Made by a program: the position numbers and the translations under genes. Positions 49,851-62,665 of a stretch of 64,000 nucleotides of DNA are shown here, in pieces. The notes beneath the pieces were generated by a model. It searched no databases, was not told where the DNA came from, and saw only the letters and a program-made list of their open reading frames with translations. Origin of the DNA: Rotaria macrura. Lineage: Eukaryota > Rotifera > Eurotatoria > Philodinida > Philodinidae. Position 1 is the stretch's first letter. Every line of letters starts with the position of its first letter. Where the stretch lies: the NCBI GenBank assembly GCA_900239685.1, contig OENT01000167.1:1-64000 (forward strand), read 5' to 3'.

Positions 49851-49994
49851 TAAGAACAAGCTGGATACCTGGAGTTTGTAGCATTAGGCAGTGAACAAGA
49901 GATCAACTAGTCAAAAAGTGGCGTAGCTGCCTGGATGCTCTCCCTATTATTCACTGTCTGATGCTGCAAGCTTCAGATATCCAGCTTGTTCCCA
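49851..49994. mobile_element. 144-bp MITE flanked by TTAA
   Basis: The ends, TAAGAACAAGCTGGATACC on the left and the complement of TGGGAACAAGCTGGATATC on the right, remain related for about 45 bp (roughly 80 percent by eye). TTAA occurs exactly at both outer borders (49847-49850 and 49995-49998), the duplication made by piggyBac-type elements. No coding capacity. Confidence 0.7.
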
Positions 49995-51052
49995 TTAAAA
50001 GTAACTTTTCTAACGAATCGTAGCATAAATCAATAAGAACGTGAAATGCTAAAATAAGACTATCACGACAGCTATCACTTCAAACTTGAATAAAATGCCT
50101 ACACTGAGTACACTCCTTTATCAATTCATCAAATAAAATCAGATAAGACGAAGCAGCTAACCTCTTGAGATAAATTATTTTTATCACTTCCCAATTTCGT
50201 TCGAGGGTCTATTACATACCTCCATCGAAGTATTCGATAACATTATCTTGCTACTTAATTCTTTATTTTACAAGCATTGCTGATTAAGAATGTCTTAAGC
50301 TCTTTGTTGTTCTTCAAATGTCGATTATCATATATTCGAAAGTAGGACGTTGAATGTTCCTAATAATGTCGAAAATATCATTTTCATTTTCATTGATGAA
50401 AAACATAGGTATAATAGAACATGTTGAACAGCTAGTCCGGCTAACGATCAACCAGCATGATTAGTGTTGAGCACTGGAATTCTCAGAGAGAAAACACCTG
50501 ATCACAATCATTTCAAGTTTTTTAATAGGTTTTCATATGTTCGACATCGATCTATCTGGTTTATTTTCAGAAACTACGAGAAGAAATTATAGCTGCCCGC
50601 CAAAAAGGCGCATTTTTGGCTGAAAATAACGTGAAAATGCAGTTTTGGCTTTTATCACATTGCAGCCACTGTTTTGCTCCTGATAAAATGGAGATATCAG
50701 TAGTCAGATTGATGCCTAATCTCCAGTTTGGCATAGGTAGATTGCCATAGGTTCTTCTCGATATGATAACAATAGTATTTTCGATGAAGCTTCATAGAGC
50801 GAAGTGAGTGTATTACCTCAGTATTTAATCTATCGTTCAAGAGCAACATATTATTTTTCAAAAACGCTTCTTATCAGTAGATAGTTCAAACCCTCCACTA
50901 CGAATTTTCTCTCGATCAAATGACTTCATGACGTAAGCTTTTTATGGGAAATTCACTATTTCTGGCATAACCGAGATAAAAACGGCCTTTTTTGTGAGTG
51001 CGTTACCAGCATGTATTTTTCTTTTAAAACATGAACCATACAGTCAATTTAG

Positions 51053-51703
51053 ATGAAACTTTTAGGCATTAAACAACTTTATAGTACCTATCTACGCACA
51101 AAATTTCGAGAGTCTGTGCTTCGCTATTTAGGAGAAATTTGGATGGAAAGTTGCCAAAACATGAGTGTGTTACCTCCGGGACAAGCTCTTTACTTCATCA
51201 AAATAAGATTAAAGAATAATTCAATGTGTAAGAATGGTGGCTCTTTTCTCTCTCCTTCTCTGTCTCTAGCATGTATATTCGAAAAGATATCACGTGATAT
51301 CGCGCACTATCATTCGCCTATCTTCCTCCATAATTCCTACGATCTCGGAACACTTTCAGACGTGAAGAAAGTAATCTACTTGTTTTATATTAGTAAGAGT
51401 GACAGATTCACGACGAAGATTGGACTTTTCGGTTTATCAAATATATTCTATTTGTCAAACATTAAAAAAAGAACCATAAATATTGTGTTGAAAGCAAAAA
51501 AACATGTCATAATCCATCGATATAAAATCTTTGTATTCGGTCTCTCAAAAAGTAACTGGCTTAATTTTATCAGCATACGAATAGAATCATCGATCATTGG
51601 AATCTTGTTTTGGTGCAAGAAAGAAAAACTGAAGAAAAAGAATTTGCTAAAACTCAAATATGTCATCAGTTACACCGACTGTCGAATTGAAATCACAAGT
51701 TGA
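51053..51703 (+). other. Unexplained 216-codon open reading frame overlapping the UNC93 start
   Basis: An uninterrupted frame with an ATG at 51053 runs 216 codons into the first exon of the UNC93-like gene, in another frame (44-nt overlap). I recognise no domain. It starts MKLLGIKQLYSTYL and is rich in Lys, Ile, Ser and Phe. Three hydrophobic stretches near its end are not convincing membrane helices. At this base composition so long an open frame is rare by chance, so it may be a fragment of a gene or transposon, or a fortuitous frame in a UTR. Confidence 0.3.
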
Positions 51704-53499
51704 TGGAACAATGGCTGAAGATAATAAAACTGCTGAGATCATCGATCCGAAGAAACTTCGCTTTAATACTTACAAAAATTTATTGGTACTTTGCGTGGCT
51801 TTTCTACTTCAATTCACAGGATTCGGTGCGATGAGTAATTTACAAAGTTCATTGAATACTGAAGCTAATGTTGGTGTCAATTCTTTATCGATTCTCTATG
51901 CGTTTTTAATTTTTTCATCAATTTTTTTACCACATCCGTTAATAGCTGTATTGGGTCTAAAATGGACATTGGCCGTATCTCAAGTTCCGTGCGTATGAAA
52001 AAAGAAATTCGATTTCATGAACATGATGTTTTCTTTTCATCTTTTAGTTACCTTCTATACGTTGCAGCTAATTATTATCCAAAAGCGTATCTTATGTATC
52101 CAGGTACGCGACTATCTAATCATGTTTTTATTTTAGTTTTTGTTATTTTTAAGTAATCCTTGATTTTGATTTTTCTAAGCTGCTGTTCTTGTTGGATTGG
52201 GTGCCGCACCATTATGGACATCGAAATGTACCTACCTAACGGATACCGGCACAATATATGCAGCAGCAAAACATGTTCACAAAGATGTTATCGTGAATCG
52301 TTTTTTTGGCATATTCTTTATGTTTTTTCAATCAAGTTTGTTTAAAAAATATATTTATTTATCATAGTTTAATGATAATCGACGCTGATTCTTTGTTTTT
52401 CTTTCTATGTAGATGGAGTTTTGGGAAATTTAATATCGTTTCTTGTACTTAAACCAATAGAGAAACCATTGAATGGAACGTTGCTGGAGCCAACTGGAAA
52501 ATATAATAGATGTGGTGCTGATTTTAGTGAAAAGGAATATAAAGGTGCAGAAGTTGTTAATCAGATTGATCGAAAAACAGTTTGAAACTTATCATTTTAT
52601 ATTTTCTTATTAGTTTCTCGTTTTTTTTTCTCTCTCATTGAATAGATTAATATTCTTTGTATTGTTTACATATGCATATGTGTTTGTTCGATATTAACTG
52701 TTGTTCTATTTCTCGATCAACGACGAAAATCATCACGAAGTAATTACTATTTTCCTCTTGAGGCAAACTAAACGCTTATTCAATATTATTATCTAGAGAA
52801 TATATCTGTGATGCTTCGTGATTCAGTGAAATTGCTTATTTCAACTATTACACATTTACGCGATGTAAACCAACTTCTTCTTATACCATTGACTGTTTGG
52901 TCAGGATTAGAACAATCATTTCTTGGAGCACAATTCACTAAAGTATTTTAAAAAGAAAACTATGATGTTATCAATCGTATGAATGTCTTTTCTTGACATA
53001 GGCTTTCGTTTCTTGTACACTCAATGCAAAATATGTTGGCCTTATTTTGATTGCCTATGGTGTTTGTGATGCTATTGGTAGTTTTGGTTTCGGTCAATTA
53101 GTTAAATATATTGGTCGTTGGCCATGTTTTGTAATCGCTGCAATTATAAATTATTCTCTTATAATAACTATGTTTATTTGGAAACCATCCGAAGAACAAA
53201 TATATGTTCTCTTTATCTTAGCTGGTTTATGGGGTTTAGCTGATGCTGTATGGCAAACACAAATTAATGCATTCTATGGTGTTCTATTTGTTAATAATGA
53301 TGAAGCTGCCTTTTCAAATTATCGTTTATGGGAATCCATGGGCTTCGTTTTATTCTATATTATAACGCCATATATTCGAATACGAATATCATTAATTATA
53401 CTATTAATATTTTTAACACTAGGTATGACCGGTTACGGATTAAGCGAATATCGTTGGAAGAGAAAAGCAAAGAAACAAGTTGAAGTTGTATCATCATAA
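51660..53499 (+). CDS. UNC93A: UNC-93-like multi-pass membrane protein (major facilitator fold)
   Basis: Seven exons: 51660-51988, 52048-52103, 52180-52335, 52413-52579, 52646-52739, 52797-52942, 53002-53499; 481 residues (human UNC93A 457). UNC-93 proteins are MFS-fold membrane proteins; the worm founder regulates a two-pore potassium channel and UNC93A is poorly characterised. After a ~35-residue cytoplasmic N-terminus, helix 1 is NLLVLCVAFLLQFTGFGAMSN. Family marks include LQSSLN, YVAANYYPKAYLMYP, VLVGLGAAPLWTSKCTYLT, the NRFFGIFFMFFQSNGVLGNLIS loop-helix, LIPLTVWSGLEQSFLGAQFT and YGVCDAIGSFGFGQLVKYIGR. A Cys-bearing, glycosylation-prone luminal loop (NGT) lies in exon 4. The stop is 187 nt from the convergent DHODH stop. 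Confidence 0.93.
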
Positions 53500-53558
53500 A
53501 TGAGCGATACCTAAACTACGATTTCTTTATTGTATAAATATATGTATATGTATAACAA

Positions 53559-53564
53559 AATAAA
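53559..53564 (+). promoter_or_regulatory. Polyadenylation signal of the UNC93-like gene
   Basis: AATAAA 60 nt after the stop codon and inside the 187-nt gap to the convergent DHODH gene. Confidence 0.55.
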
Positions 53565-53686
53565 CGATGTCAACTATCTTTACCAATTAGTTCGTTGAGA
53601 TGTTGTATGTTTTGTTGTCTAAATATCATCGAATAAAAATAAATACACAAAAGTATTATATATATAAACAAAAGATAGATGTTTGT

Positions 53687-56600
53687 TTACTTCATTAATT
53701 TTACTAATTGCCGATTAAGTTTATTGACGAGTGGTGGACCTGAATAAGTCAAACTTGTATAAACTAAAATCAAGAACAAACAAGAAAAAAGAATCAATTC
53801 ATTAAAAGTATTGATGTATATCTTGATGAATCCGACAAACAACAAGTAATTCTAATGTAGACAGTAGACACGAATAAATTAGTTTGAACTCGATTATTTA
53901 AATGTCATTACAATTGTAACGAAGATCTATTTACTAGTGATAATCTGCTTGACCATTCGTAATAAGTCGATGGATTTATAACACATCAATCAAACACTGA
54001 GTAAACATATATTCTTCGAATATAAAACTCTTTCTGTAAAGCAGAATAGATACTCATGAATTCTTTGAAATCTTACTTATCAAAACTATGAACATAATAT
54101 TAATATCTTTGAGTTAAAAGTGAACGAAAATACAAATACAATGGACGCTGAACTATTTAATTAGCTATCGATAGTTGTTCTCTTAAATTTTATGTTTGTA
54201 CATGGATAAATAACAGATGACTACTAATGATTAAGTCACAAATAGAATTGTATGCTCGTATTTCAATAGGATGTTATGCAAATGAGATTTATCCGAAGAC
54301 TCTTAGGGTTTTCAATAGTCATTTTTGCGATTGTTTTCGTGTTTCGAGAGAAGCTCTTCATAATAAAATGAAAAAAAAAATTATAATAGAAGCCATACTC
54401 AAAAACAACATTGACGAAAACTAACGAGAAAAGTCTATCAACTGATGGATCAATTTTGAATCAAAATAACATGTTTTCTATAGATTCAAATGAGCTATGA
54501 GTGCGTTGAAAAGATTTCATGAATTTTAATTATTATTGTTGACATACTTTTGTCTAGATGAATATCGTAGATAGAAGAGAAAACAATGTTCGAAGTTTTT
54601 TTTTATACGAATTTATGTATGTCTTTGAATTGAAAACTTTTAAAAATCTTGTATCTCATTTCCTGTTGTAACTAGAATGTACTGATAATTTTCACATAAA
54701 TACTACAGATCCAAAATAGTTAGACTATCGATGTTTGATTTTACTTGTATCAGTAACAACTCAGACTGTCAACTATCGTCATAAGTAGGATCATTGTTTT
54801 TCTCCAACATGTTAAGCCTCCCATCAAAACTATAATCTCATAGTTACATGGAGTTTTTTTCTTCTTTGATTTCTTCTATTGATCTACATGCTTGCTTATC
54901 ATTGTTATCGTCTACATCAACTTCAACTTTGATTACGATAGTTTGCTTTCTTTTCAATGAAACAAAAACAAAATATTGATAAATCGATAGTAGGACAATT
55001 TAGTAACTGTTTTTATGATAATGTATTTATTGTATACAATGAAATCCTCATGTGATGAGACAACTCTTTCTTTTGCGAATCATTACAACAGTAGAGAAAA
55101 GATAGATATTGACGCTTACTTTGTACGAGACTTGCACCAGCTTTCATTCGTTCGACAATATCTTCACCTGTTTCAATACCACCGACACCAATCAATGGAA
55201 TTTGACCTATGAAGAAATAAATTTTGTAGATTAAAATGATGAAAAAGAAAACAATGACAACCTTGAGTATGACATCGAAATAAACGAAGAGTTTTCAATG
55301 CTTTTTCTTTCAATGGTCTACCACTTAATCCACCAGTTTCATTTCGATGTTCACTTTTGAGTGTATCCTTTCGCTCTATGGTCGTATTAGATATAATTAA
55401 TCCATCGACACGTGTATTTGATTCACGAACAATGTTGGATATTGATTTTATTTCATTTTCATTTAGATCAGGTGCAACTTTAAGCAATATCAATGGTGTT
55501 GTTTTCGTTTGATCGTGTTGATTTTGACATGAGATTTTATCACAAGTTTTACGTATAGAAGTCAAAAGATTCTTTAGTTCATTTTCATTTTGCAATTCTC
55601 GTAAACCCGGTGTATTCGGACTTGAAATATTAATGACAAGATAATCAGCTAAACATCCGAACTGTTCAATACCGAATGTATAGTCTTGTTCAATATCTAC
55701 TTTTGTATTTTTATTTCGTCCAATATTAACACCAATTAATATGTCTAGATTTAAAATAATTGGATGTTACAATGACTAAAGGACAAGATAATGAACGAAA
55801 AAAAAGGGATTAATCCATAGGGTAGAGTCAACCTTGTGTTTCGTCTAAAAAACAAAAAAAAATCGGTCAATATTTTATTCTTTTTCGCTCATAGGCCCAT
55901 TACTTCTATGCTTACACTCGATTAATTCATCCGCACTAGTATGTTCATCATCAGACAATAGGCAAGCAGTAGTACGGCTCGACTTAATCTTCGTTCAAAT
56001 TTTCTATATGGTTTATATGCATAAGTATTAACTGAGTCGCATCATTCATTCATTCGTGTATCTTTCAATTGAATATCTTTTGAGATTTCTTTGTCTCTCT
56101 CTTTCTCCCTCTTTTTCTGTATACAATTTTTCAATTCCCACATATAGAATCCTTCGCGTAGTGTTGAAGTCACATCTACACTTGATCGGATTCCTTGTTC
56201 TTCTTTTCTCCTCTCTCCTTACTTCTTGCCTCCGCTTGCTCCTCTTCTTCTTCTTTATTTAATTCAACAAACGTATATATGTACATTCAATGGTCATTTT
56301 CTTTTTTTCTCCCGTATTCTTCTTCTTCTTCATTGTTCTAATCAAGCTATGGTCGTCTGTCTAATCTGTGTCTTATACGGGTCTGCATAGGCAAGGTTCA
56401 CACACGTATGTATACATTAAAACATTCAAAGAATGTATTGACAAATGCGTCTAACACGATGTCACCATTGTCACATTTAGTTGTACAAAATCGAATTTCA
56501 TCCTTTTCTAACAACGATATGTCATCATCAAATGCTTATTCATTACAATTACCTTATTTGGGCGTCATACCATTGGGAAAATCACCAGCAAATTTAGCAT

Positions 56601-59600
56601 CATTTCAAAAACCTTTACGCGAATTATATATACCTTTCTATGGTCAACGACGTGAACGTCATCAAGATGAACGACGCATAATTATATCTGATCGAGATAT
56701 ATTGATATTTGAACCAGATGCAGCATCAAAAGGAAAACGTTCATTAATATATTCAACTTTAGAATCGATTGTTGATATACAAGCATTAGAATTATATCTT
56801 ATGTTTAATCATGCAGAAAATCATCATCATAATCATCATCATCATCATCATAAACGTATGCGTGCTGCATTTCTACCCATCGGTAAGTTGACAGACTGAG
56901 ACGTGTCTCGTAGCAGTCAAAGTTTAGAACATAGAAAACGGTTACACATCGATCGAAGTATCCGTACATACATAGACATAAATACCATCTGTTCAAATAT
57001 CATAGTTTTTTTTTCTCTAATAAATAATAGCTCTAACATCTGTTAATAAGTGTTAAGTAACCTTTAAAAAGAAAGATGAAAAAAAACGAGCCATCTGATA
57101 CAAAATTTTATTTCTTTCTTCTAAACGAAAATTTTCTGTTGTCTTTTTGAATGCTATTACTACCCTTAATATATTATAACACATAGATTGTCAATAGAAT
57201 GAGTAGGATTGACCGACGAGAGACTAGTCATGTTCATTAAATTTACTATTTGTTCGCGGAAACATATGTATTTATCTACTGATCAGACAACACTTAACCG
57301 ATTGTAATTATTACATAATTAGAAATAAAAATAGTGGTAACACTAAAAGTCTGTCATTTATTACCAATCTAGAGTCTTATCAGAGAATCGCTTTTGTAAA
57401 CTTCACTGGATGCTGTATAGTTTTTCTTTTAACTTTATATGAATTAATTTAAGGATGTGAACATCAAGATCGTTTTCGTTCTCTCTATTCGACGATTGAT
57501 AAATCACAATATCATCTTCTTTCACCATCATCATCGTCATCATCATCTTTTCATCCCCCACTTCTATTGTTTGTTATGAGAAAACCTGGCACAAGTGGAA
57601 CATGTTCACTACTTGATTGTCATGTCTTTGCTGTACGACGTGAATCAATGGCATTCGATTTATGCGATATGATACGTAAATTAATTATCAAGCGAACCAT
57701 GAGTCCTACATTACCAGCACCGCCCTCTCCACCACCGCTACCACCACCACCATCACATTCATCAACAACACTATTACGCATACGTGATAATACAAAAGAA
57801 GTATCGATGGAACAACGGACAAAATATCTGAATCGTGATAGACCCATATCGGCTATGGAACATCGACAAGCAGATATACCAATACATGTAGACAGAAAAG
57901 TATGTACTCAATTATTCGATAAGTCCTACTGATGACAGACAAAGAAAAAGAACAAGAATGTTAAAATTTCATGTGTCACCCCTTTTATCACGAGAATAAC
58001 ATTAGTTTGAGTATTCATCAAATGAACCTTATTCTTCAAAGGTAGTGATGATGTATAAAGAAAATATCAATCATATGAGATAAAGAAAATAAATTCAATC
58101 GTCAAGAGTTAATCATAGTAAAATACAAATGTAGTTTTCAACCTTAATAGACATATGTATAAAAAGCTAATATTGACGATGTACAGGTACGAAGGCAATC
58201 AAATTTTAATATAAAGACGTCCACAAGGCATAATATTCGCATGGTTTATTCTTTTCTTTCGTTTTGATAATAACTTTATTGAACTAGTTGATTACATAAG
58301 AAAATTTTTGTATTGAATCAACGAGAAAGTGTTTATTTGAACTTCTGAGTCCCGTAAAAACTTGCCTTTACTATAACATGCAATGCAAAAGTATTTGCAG
58401 ATATATACCAAACTCTCTTAGATCATCTTGTCGAGTATTTGAAAATTGAAAAATTAGTATTTCATCAAAAACTTCTATCGATATGAAACTTTAGATAAAT
58501 TTCATGTCCGTTCTTGTGTCCCTAATCGAAAGCATTTGTTTTCTAAAATGGAATCTGTTTTAAAAGCCTTCATCTTTGAAAATTATTCATGAACTGAATT
58601 CTTTTTATGTTGCTTGTTCAAAGTAACATTAAAAGAAATTTCCAATAAAAAAATAGTTCAAAAACTGTTTTCATCGTTGCGAAAGGGTGAGGGAGTAAGA
58701 ACAAGCAAATAATTTAGTGTCTTTGAGAGAAAGACATTTTGGTATTACAAAAACCAAGAGTAATATTAATTGTCAATATATGAATGAAAAGAGCATTCTT
58801 TATACAAGAAAATTAATCATTTAACGTATTTTTTTATCTCTTTTCTAATGAAAAAGTGCTACGAGAAAATAAAAACATCATGGTTCTCGATAATGTAGGT
58901 GCAAGGACTATTTTTTATAGATTTTTACTTTTTCTCCTTCTTTGATTCGTTCTGGAGAAATATTTTTTGTCCAAAACTTTTAGTTCACACTTTACTCGTT
59001 CCAATGAAAAAACTTTCTTCTGTATTACATGTTCTACGAAATAGTTTCGCATTCCATACGTTCTATTTGTTTCAAATACTTTTAGTTAGTCATAGTCATA
59101 GGCAATATTTCCTATGTTCGTGTCCTCTATTTAATTTCAGCTTAAAAATTTCATTGAGATTATACAAGTAATTTTTGATCGAGTAGGGTTGAATAAATTT
59201 GACATCGAATCGAATCCATCCAATAATGATATAAAAGAAAGAAAATGGAAAGTTTTCATCGTTTCTCGAATGAATTTGAACATGAATTAAATATATGTTC
59301 AGTTTCTTCATAAATTAAATTTCATTCTAAATTTTATGTGGGAATTTCAAAGTCAAAAATTTGAACACAACTATGAGTGTATAGTAAAACTCATCGAATC
59401 TGAACCAGATTATTAATTTACGAAAACTTAGGCTTTCTTAGTTACTGTGTCTAAGTACATCAAGCGTATCTTTCCATAGCCGCAGTGACTATGGAAATAG
59501 ACTAGAAAATTTTAAGGAGTCAATTAGGAGCGCAAATATAAACTTTTTTTCAACTTTCAGTAGCTAACGAGAATCAGTTCAGTTGACCATGGCTTATGCG

Positions 59601-60005
59601 CTAGCCCTCACATTCGTATGGATTCAATAATTTTTTAATAGACTTCACAATCATCCCGAATATGAGAAAATCTATTCATGTAGAACTTTGACAAGAGTTC
59701 TGAGTAGTAGTTAAAATCACAATTCTCTAATCTTATGTGAATACTGTTTGTATGTAATCGAAGATATGAAACTAAGTCATTCTTCTAGTCCAATCGTCCA
59801 GTATCAAATACAATTATAAACGATGTTGTACATTCAACATCAAATGGGCATTCAAATCCATTATCATCATCCTCATTTATTATGAATAATACTCAGCAAC
59901 AAAACTTTTATCATGATACATCTCAAGTATTAAACATGGATAATGACATTTATCGTATACCATCGTCATACTCAACACCAATACGTACTCTCTCAACAAA
60001 ACATC

Positions 60006-60069
<64 letters not shown>

Positions 60070-62503
60070 GCAGCAACAACAGCAGCAACAACAGCAGCAG
60101 CAGCAGCAACAACAACAACAACAGCAACGTCATTTCATCAAAGCATCATCTTCAACATCTTTAGTTATTGATGAATCCGATGAAGTTGTTAATGATCTAA
60201 TGAATATTGTTGTTGCTGAAAAACTCAAAACAATCGATTCAACTTCTTGTCAAGCTTCTATTAAACGTCATGCATCGTTTGATCAAACACCACCACCACC
60301 AAACGAGATTAATGATGATTCGATGAGTAAAAAGAGTTATCAATATCAAAATAATAATAATAATAATAATAATCATAAAAAACGCTCATTCCTTTTAAAT
60401 TCAAATCCATTACCAACCATACTTTCAGCTAATAATACACCAGTAATATCACGAACAACAACAAATGTTGAACAACAACAACCATCGCCATTACAACAAC
60501 AACAGCAGCAACAGCAGCAAACATCAGCAATACTTGATAATTATTTATTACGTCCGCAAGTTGTAATTAATCGTTACGGTGATATTGGAAATTATGTTCC
60601 AAAATTATTACGTGATAATTCCTCAACAACAACAACGACAACATCAGCAAGTATGCGTTCATCTGATAGCAATGAAAATATTTTTTTTCGTGCAACAAAT
60701 GGACATATATTAAATGGTTTTCTTAATTTGGATTTTTCATCAAACTCACAAACAACAACTAAAACTCCTAATCCTATTCCTAACCCAAATTATATGAATA
60801 CAAAGAGTGATTATTGTTCACACTATCGTTCATCGCCATGTTTAAATAATAGTCAACAAGAACGAAAAATGTTTTCACTTGTTAGACATTTACGAAAAAA
60901 TCAAACGTAAAACATTTGAAATGAATGAAATACTTTTTTTTTCAAAAAAAAAAGACATGAATCTCGTTTTTGTTTATGTATTTTAGAAAGTCGAACATAA
61001 ATGAAAAAGATTCTTCGTCATTATTGAATCAACCGATTCATATTGATACTCTCGATGATGATCATTATGTACCAGCATGTCGAATTCCTCGTGTTACACT
61101 TCAATCTCAACAGATGAAACCCATTGCAGCTGCTATGGGCGGGATCAAAGTACTACCGTTTACACCGGCAGCATCTTATTCATCGCAACGTCCGTCTAAA
61201 TCTTCGTGTTCATCAACATCATCGTCAGCAAAACCAAGACGTGTAGCTTCATTTACAATAACTGATACAGAACTACCTGTTGACTATAGACAATTCTTAC
61301 GTCATACAGATCAAGCAGTTCATCTTTACGGTGAAGAACAACAACGTCAACAACCATCAACAACACTTGAACATTCACTTGGATACTTTCCGTAATATTT
61401 TGTTTTCATTTAATTCTATTGGTTTTTTGTTTCTGCGGATTGAAAAAAAATTGATTCGTGATCATTTAAATACTTACTATCTTTATTAGTGTTTCTACGT
61501 TGACGATACGCAATAAGACGAGCACGTACTGCTTCATAACCATCATTATTAAATCCATAACTGAAACAAATCAAAATTTTGATGAATGTAAAAAGACATA
61601 TCTATTCATTAAGAATTGCATTGTTTCTTTGGGAAACTTTTCTTTTTTCCGTTATTTACCGATTTATTACAGCTCGATCTTCAGTCAGACGAAATAGTCG
61701 AGGTTTGTCATTACCAACTTGTGGTTTAGGTGTGATTGTTCCTAAATGTTAAAATAAAACATTTCAATTGATTTCAAAAGCCCATGACATTTTATTATCA
61801 TACCAATTTCAAGAAAACCAAATCCAAGTTTACTTAAACCATCGATTGCTTCACCATTCTTATCAAAACCAGCTGCAAGTCCGATAGGACTTTTAAATTC
61901 ACGATTCCATACAGTTGAATGCTAGAATAATAGATTTCAAATGAATTTACGAAGTTGAGAAACAAAAGTCAGAAGTGAATTCTAGAGATTCTTAATAGTA
62001 AGATGAAGATTCTGTTCTATTCCGATACAATATTAAAAGGAACCAAATAAGTTTGTCATCAATTTTTCTTTCGTCAATTTCAATTCCATCAAAACTTGTA
62101 CAATAATTCTATGTAAACTATCTCTATATTCTTTTTCATCCTCATAGACTTCAAGATACTTTCGATTAGAAAGCTGAACGGAATTTTTTCTTCTGTCTTC
62201 ATTCAAGTATTCAAACCAGAATAGGATCGTCTATGAATTTCATTCGAGGAACAATGCCATATTTAGCCATTTGAATTGATAAATGATGAACTTGTTCAGG
62301 ATCAATATATCTTAATGCTGGCATAAATATTTCTTCATAGAAACGTTCACTACCAAAATAAATATTTGCACCAACAAAGATGAAACATCCAGCAACACAT
62401 CCTTTAAATGCACTACGTAAGCGTGCCTAACAAAAAAAAATTAAAACAATAGAATGCCACGTAGTATAATTCTACTAACTGATATAATAAATTTTGGTAA
62501 CAT
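53687..62503 (-). CDS. DHODH: Dihydroorotate dehydrogenase (quinone), mitochondrial, class 2
   Basis: Fourth step of pyrimidine synthesis: oxidises dihydroorotate to orotate, passing electrons through FMN to ubiquinone at the inner mitochondrial membrane. Eight exons, complement(53687..53763, 55120..55206, 55262..55744, 61478..61560, 61660..61741, 61804..61921, 62217..62426, 62480..62503); 387 residues (human 395). A membrane anchor ([19 protein letters not shown], about 14-32) precedes the quinone-tunnel helices. Catalytic and FMN motifs are all present: [52 protein letters not shown] with catalytic Ser214, [34 protein letters not shown] and AGASLVQIYT. The 5.7-kb intron 5 (55745-61477) contains a complete plus-strand gene; intron 7 (53764-55119) is empty. 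The start codon directly follows a splice acceptor, and a Schnurri-like gene ends 162 nt upstream. Confidence 0.96.
56085..56335 (+). repeat. Pyrimidine-rich tract before the PTB-domain gene
   Basis: The plus strand just upstream of the start at 56408 is unusually rich in C and T: TTTGTCTCTCTCTTTCTCCC at 56090-56109, CTTCTTTTCTCCTCTCTCC around 56200 and TTCTTCTTCTTC stretches around 56245 and 56328. It could be a 5' UTR or promoter tract of the nested gene. On the host strand it is an ordinary intron segment. Confidence 0.5.
56408..61395 (+). CDS. PTB/PID-domain protein with polyglutamine tail, nested in a DHODH intron
   Basis: Four exons: 56408-56882, 57454-57899, 59789-60906, 60987-61395; 815 residues, all in frame. 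Residues about 45-240 look like a phosphotyrosine-binding fold: strand [10 protein letters not shown], later [31 protein letters not shown], then LLLFVMRK and the closing [20 protein letters not shown] helix. The layout recalls FAM43/PID1-type adaptors, but I cannot name an orthologue. A His-rich loop (CAT repeats) interrupts the fold near exon 1's end. The rest looks disordered: a Pro-rich stretch, 41 consecutive Gln (60005-60127), Asn runs and Ser-rich segments, ending in a fairly conserved-looking tail ([17 protein letters not shown]). Probably a cytoplasmic adaptor. The first Met is the only reasonable one in its exon, but a 5' exon is possible. Intron 2 (57900-59788) shows nothing. Confidence 0.74.
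60005..60127 (+). repeat. (CAA/CAG)41 trinucleotide tract encoding polyglutamine
   Basis: Forty-one consecutive Gln codons, mostly CAA with interspersed CAG, in exon 3 of the PTB-domain gene. Shorter CAA/CAG runs follow at about 60469-60520, and a (AAT)n Asn run at about 60349-60373. Likely length-variable between individuals. Confidence 0.9.
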
Positions 62504-62520
62504 CTTCAAAAGAAAAAAAG
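62504..62520 (-). other. Candidate trans-splice acceptor at the DHODH start
   Basis: On the minus strand CCTTTTTTTCTTTTGAAG abuts the start codon of DHODH with no spacer. No donor exon for it was found in the 162-nt gap to the upstream gene. Confidence 0.55.
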
Positions 62521-62581
62521 GTTCTTATGAATAAAAAACAAAGAAACGAATGGTATGAATTCACATACAAGAAAAAGAAAA

Positions 62582-62587
62582 TTTATT
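62582..62587 (-). promoter_or_regulatory. Polyadenylation signal between the ZAS gene and DHODH
   Basis: AATAAA on the minus strand, about 80 nt after the zinc-finger gene's stop and about 80 nt before the DHODH start, the arrangement seen at operon junctions in trans-splicing animals. Confidence 0.45.
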
Positions 62588-62665
62588 CTTTGCATGGAAA
62601 ACAATTCATATAAATATAAGTATATATATATATGTATATAAATTAATATACAATGAAAAATAGAA

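Larger units (their letters stand above)
48013..51052. other. Intergenic region with small inverted-repeat elements
   Basis: About 3 kb without a recognisable gene. It holds an inverted repeat at 48692-48810 and a TTAA-flanked element at 49851-49994 (both listed). Segment 50560-50780 is somewhat less AT-rich and contains TTTTGGCT-type words, perhaps an old transposon remnant, but no coding content could be read. Confidence 0.5.

Noticed and set aside
50804-51174. Three GTGAGTG-TTACC-like words spaced 170-190 bp (50804, 50994, 51161)
   Set aside because: The flanks are not similar, so a tandem repeat could not be supported.
51053-51703. 5' extension of the UNC93-like protein
   Set aside because: The frame differs from that of the UNC93 exon, and the protein already has a normal N-terminus at 51660.
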